DNA of 64,000 bases from Prochlorococcus marinus str. MIT 9313 (GTDB lineage: Bacteria; Cyanobacteriota; Cyanobacteriia; PCC-6307; Cyanobiaceae). Numbering within the stretch: position 1 is the stretch's first letter; every line of letters starts with the position of its first letter. Shown one piece after another: positions 62,993 through 64,000 of this stretch. Location: positions 1,057,347-1,121,346 of the forward strand of contig NC_005071.1 in NCBI RefSeq assembly GCF_000011485.1, read 5' to 3'. Position numbers and translations under genes: made by a program. Under the pieces are notes generated by a model. It saw only the letters and a list, made by a program, of their open reading frames with translations. It was not told the origin of the DNA and did no database searches.

Positions 62993-63375
62993 ATGTGAAA
63001 TCAACTAAACCTACAAAATAAGCATTCCTCAATAGAACACCTAAAGCTACAATAGACTATTTACAAACTGATTAAGGAAAGTAATACGCTGCACCCAAAT
63101 CAAGACTCATGACAAAGGAAGTCTAGACCAACCATTGTTTATAAATAATCATAAATCCAAGTTTTCGTCTTGAATCTTTTTCGCTAAAAAACTTGATTAT
63201 CATATCTACAATAGAAGTGCAGCGGATGTTTATATAGAGATGGAAATTATCCATTGATTGATTTAAATCTGAGTATTTATTTTTAAAATTCAAAATTTCT
63301 ATGGATTAGACACTAGTCTAACGAGGAGGGCTCAGAACGTCTCAATATAAACAAAATCTAAAAATCAAAAGAGTA
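62993..63375. other. Intergenic stretch
   Basis: AT-rich, no gene recognised. It lies between the rightward CNGG gene and the leftward small gene. Confidence 0.3.
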
Positions 63376-63510
63376 TTATCTCTGCACGTCATGTGCGCAT
63401 CCATCTCCCTCATACAAATCACTGTCGTAATATCCATTTCTAGTTCCAAAATAAAGCGTTATCAGTGCAAATGGTAAAGAAGCCCATAGAAGTACTGTTG
63501 ACAAATCCAT
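63376..63510 (-). CDS. Small membrane protein
   Basis: 44 residues: MDLSTVLLWASLPFALITLY, one helix, then FGTRNGYYDSDLYEGDG and a single Cys. Acidic, Tyr-rich tail. Strongly coding-like. Unknown. Confidence 0.6.
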   Translation of the reverse strand: MDLSTVLLWASLPFALITLYFGTRNGYYDSDLYEGDGCAHDVQR

Positions 63511-63739
63511 GGCGTAAACGAATGGCTGGTTCCTTATCAGAGGATATTAAACGAATCCGGCCTGTGTGGTCTAATACTTATAACGCAACAAATTGCGCTT
63601 GAGGCCAGCCCTCCCTCCGCTTATTCTGTCAGCAATAGAACACAAACCAAACAATTTGAGGGTATCTCCCCAGGTTAATGATGGGCTAGTAAATAACCTT
63701 GATTGGGGAATAGCAATGCTTGATTTATATTTTTTGTGT

Positions 63740-64000
63740 TCAAGACAGGCATGAAAGTCTCGTCTCTCTAACCCAAAAGATACTTGTTAATAAAGTGATC
63801 GAAGCACTGCCCGCTACCCAGTAAGCAGGGCTAATTGGATTTCCACTTCCCTGAATTAACCAGGTCGCTATTAATGGTGTTGTACCACCAAAAATTCCCA
63901 TAGAAGTGTTGTAGGCAAAGGCCAGGCCGGTACAGCGAACCACCTTAGGCATTAGCTCCACATTCGCGACATTTAATCCTCCCGAAAGAGTTGCGAGTGC
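63740..64000 (-). CDS. MFS transporter, C-terminal fragment (runs off window)
   Basis: 87 codons visible, open to the window edge. VELMPKVVRCTGLAFAYNTS, then IFGGTTPLIATWLIQ and PAYWVAGSASITLLTSIFWV match the last two or three helices of the metabolite:H+ symporter branch of the MFS (proline/betaine transporter type). The start lies to the right of the window. Substrate cannot be told. Confidence 0.8.
   Translation of the reverse strand, partial: ALATLSGGLNVANVELMPKVVRCTGLAFAYNTSMGIFGGTTPLIATWLIQGSGNPISPAYWVAGSASITLLTSIFWVRETRLSCLS

Noticed and set aside
1..64000. CRISPR arrays, rRNA, tRNA genes, complete insertion sequences or a prophage
   Set aside because: No regularly spaced repeats, conserved rRNA blocks, cloverleaf-like segments, transposase or phage structural genes were recognised by reading; a tRNA scan would be needed to exclude tRNAs fully.

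Overview
The window looks like chromosome of a marine picocyanobacterium, most probably a low-light LLIV Prochlorococcus (MIT9313/MIT9303-like) or a close marine Synechococcus. This is inference from gene content: two high-light-inducible (Hli) proteins, an SLH-domain porin, DUF3288, DUF4079, DUF1499 and DUF1543 proteins, a pstS-phoB-phoR(broken)-porin-arsJ-gap-arsR block, and very many tiny single-helix membrane proteins. I saw no rRNA, tRNA, CRISPR array or complete insertion sequence. Coding density is low, and many genes are shorter than 60 codons.

Layout. 1-3644 (minus) is a type I secretion operon: a TolC-like outer-membrane protein, an HlyD-like adaptor and a C39-peptidase exporter that runs off the window edge. 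4-14 kb is accessory sequence: small secreted or membrane proteins, a coiled-coil paralog family, three tandem 31-44 residue membrane peptides, two hli genes, and the first copy of a ~470-bp direct repeat whose second copy ends just upstream of pstS. 14.2-22.2 kb is the phosphate/arsenate block: pstS and phoB overlap, phoR is broken, a porin faces a convergent terminator, gap and arsJ form an operon, and arsR is divergent. ATCAA-N6-TTGAT palindromes of cyanobacterial ArsR-operator form lie before gap/arsR, before pstS and in the other repeat copy, so ArsR may connect arsenic sensing to phosphate-binding-protein expression.

22.3-35 kb holds an integrase-like fragment, a GH57 protein, a cupin lipoprotein, a convergent set of small genes with LexA-like palindromes, a stand-alone trigger-factor N-terminal domain with a 15-bp perfect hairpin in its coding sequence, a peroxiredoxin, an exported phytochelatin-synthase-like enzyme, a DUF1543 protein and a methyltransferase. 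35-49 kb mixes ribosomal protein bS21, a voltage-gated channel with an unusual selectivity filter, MAPEG and Nudix proteins, many small proteins and long gene-poor stretches, one containing a 31-bp palindrome. 49-64 kb holds an aminotransferase, a double-glycine leader peptide (a candidate substrate for the exporter at the window start), dienelactone hydrolase, DUF427, DUF1499, DUF3288 and OsmC proteins, three members of a membrane family ending in a Cys-Asn-Gly-Gly motif, and the C-terminal part of an MFS transporter at the right edge.

A recurring theme is gene decay: several reading frames are intact apart from one or two in-frame stops (phoR, a DUF1330 relative, and unnamed frames at 48542, 49430 and 52044), and others carry single-base frameshifts.
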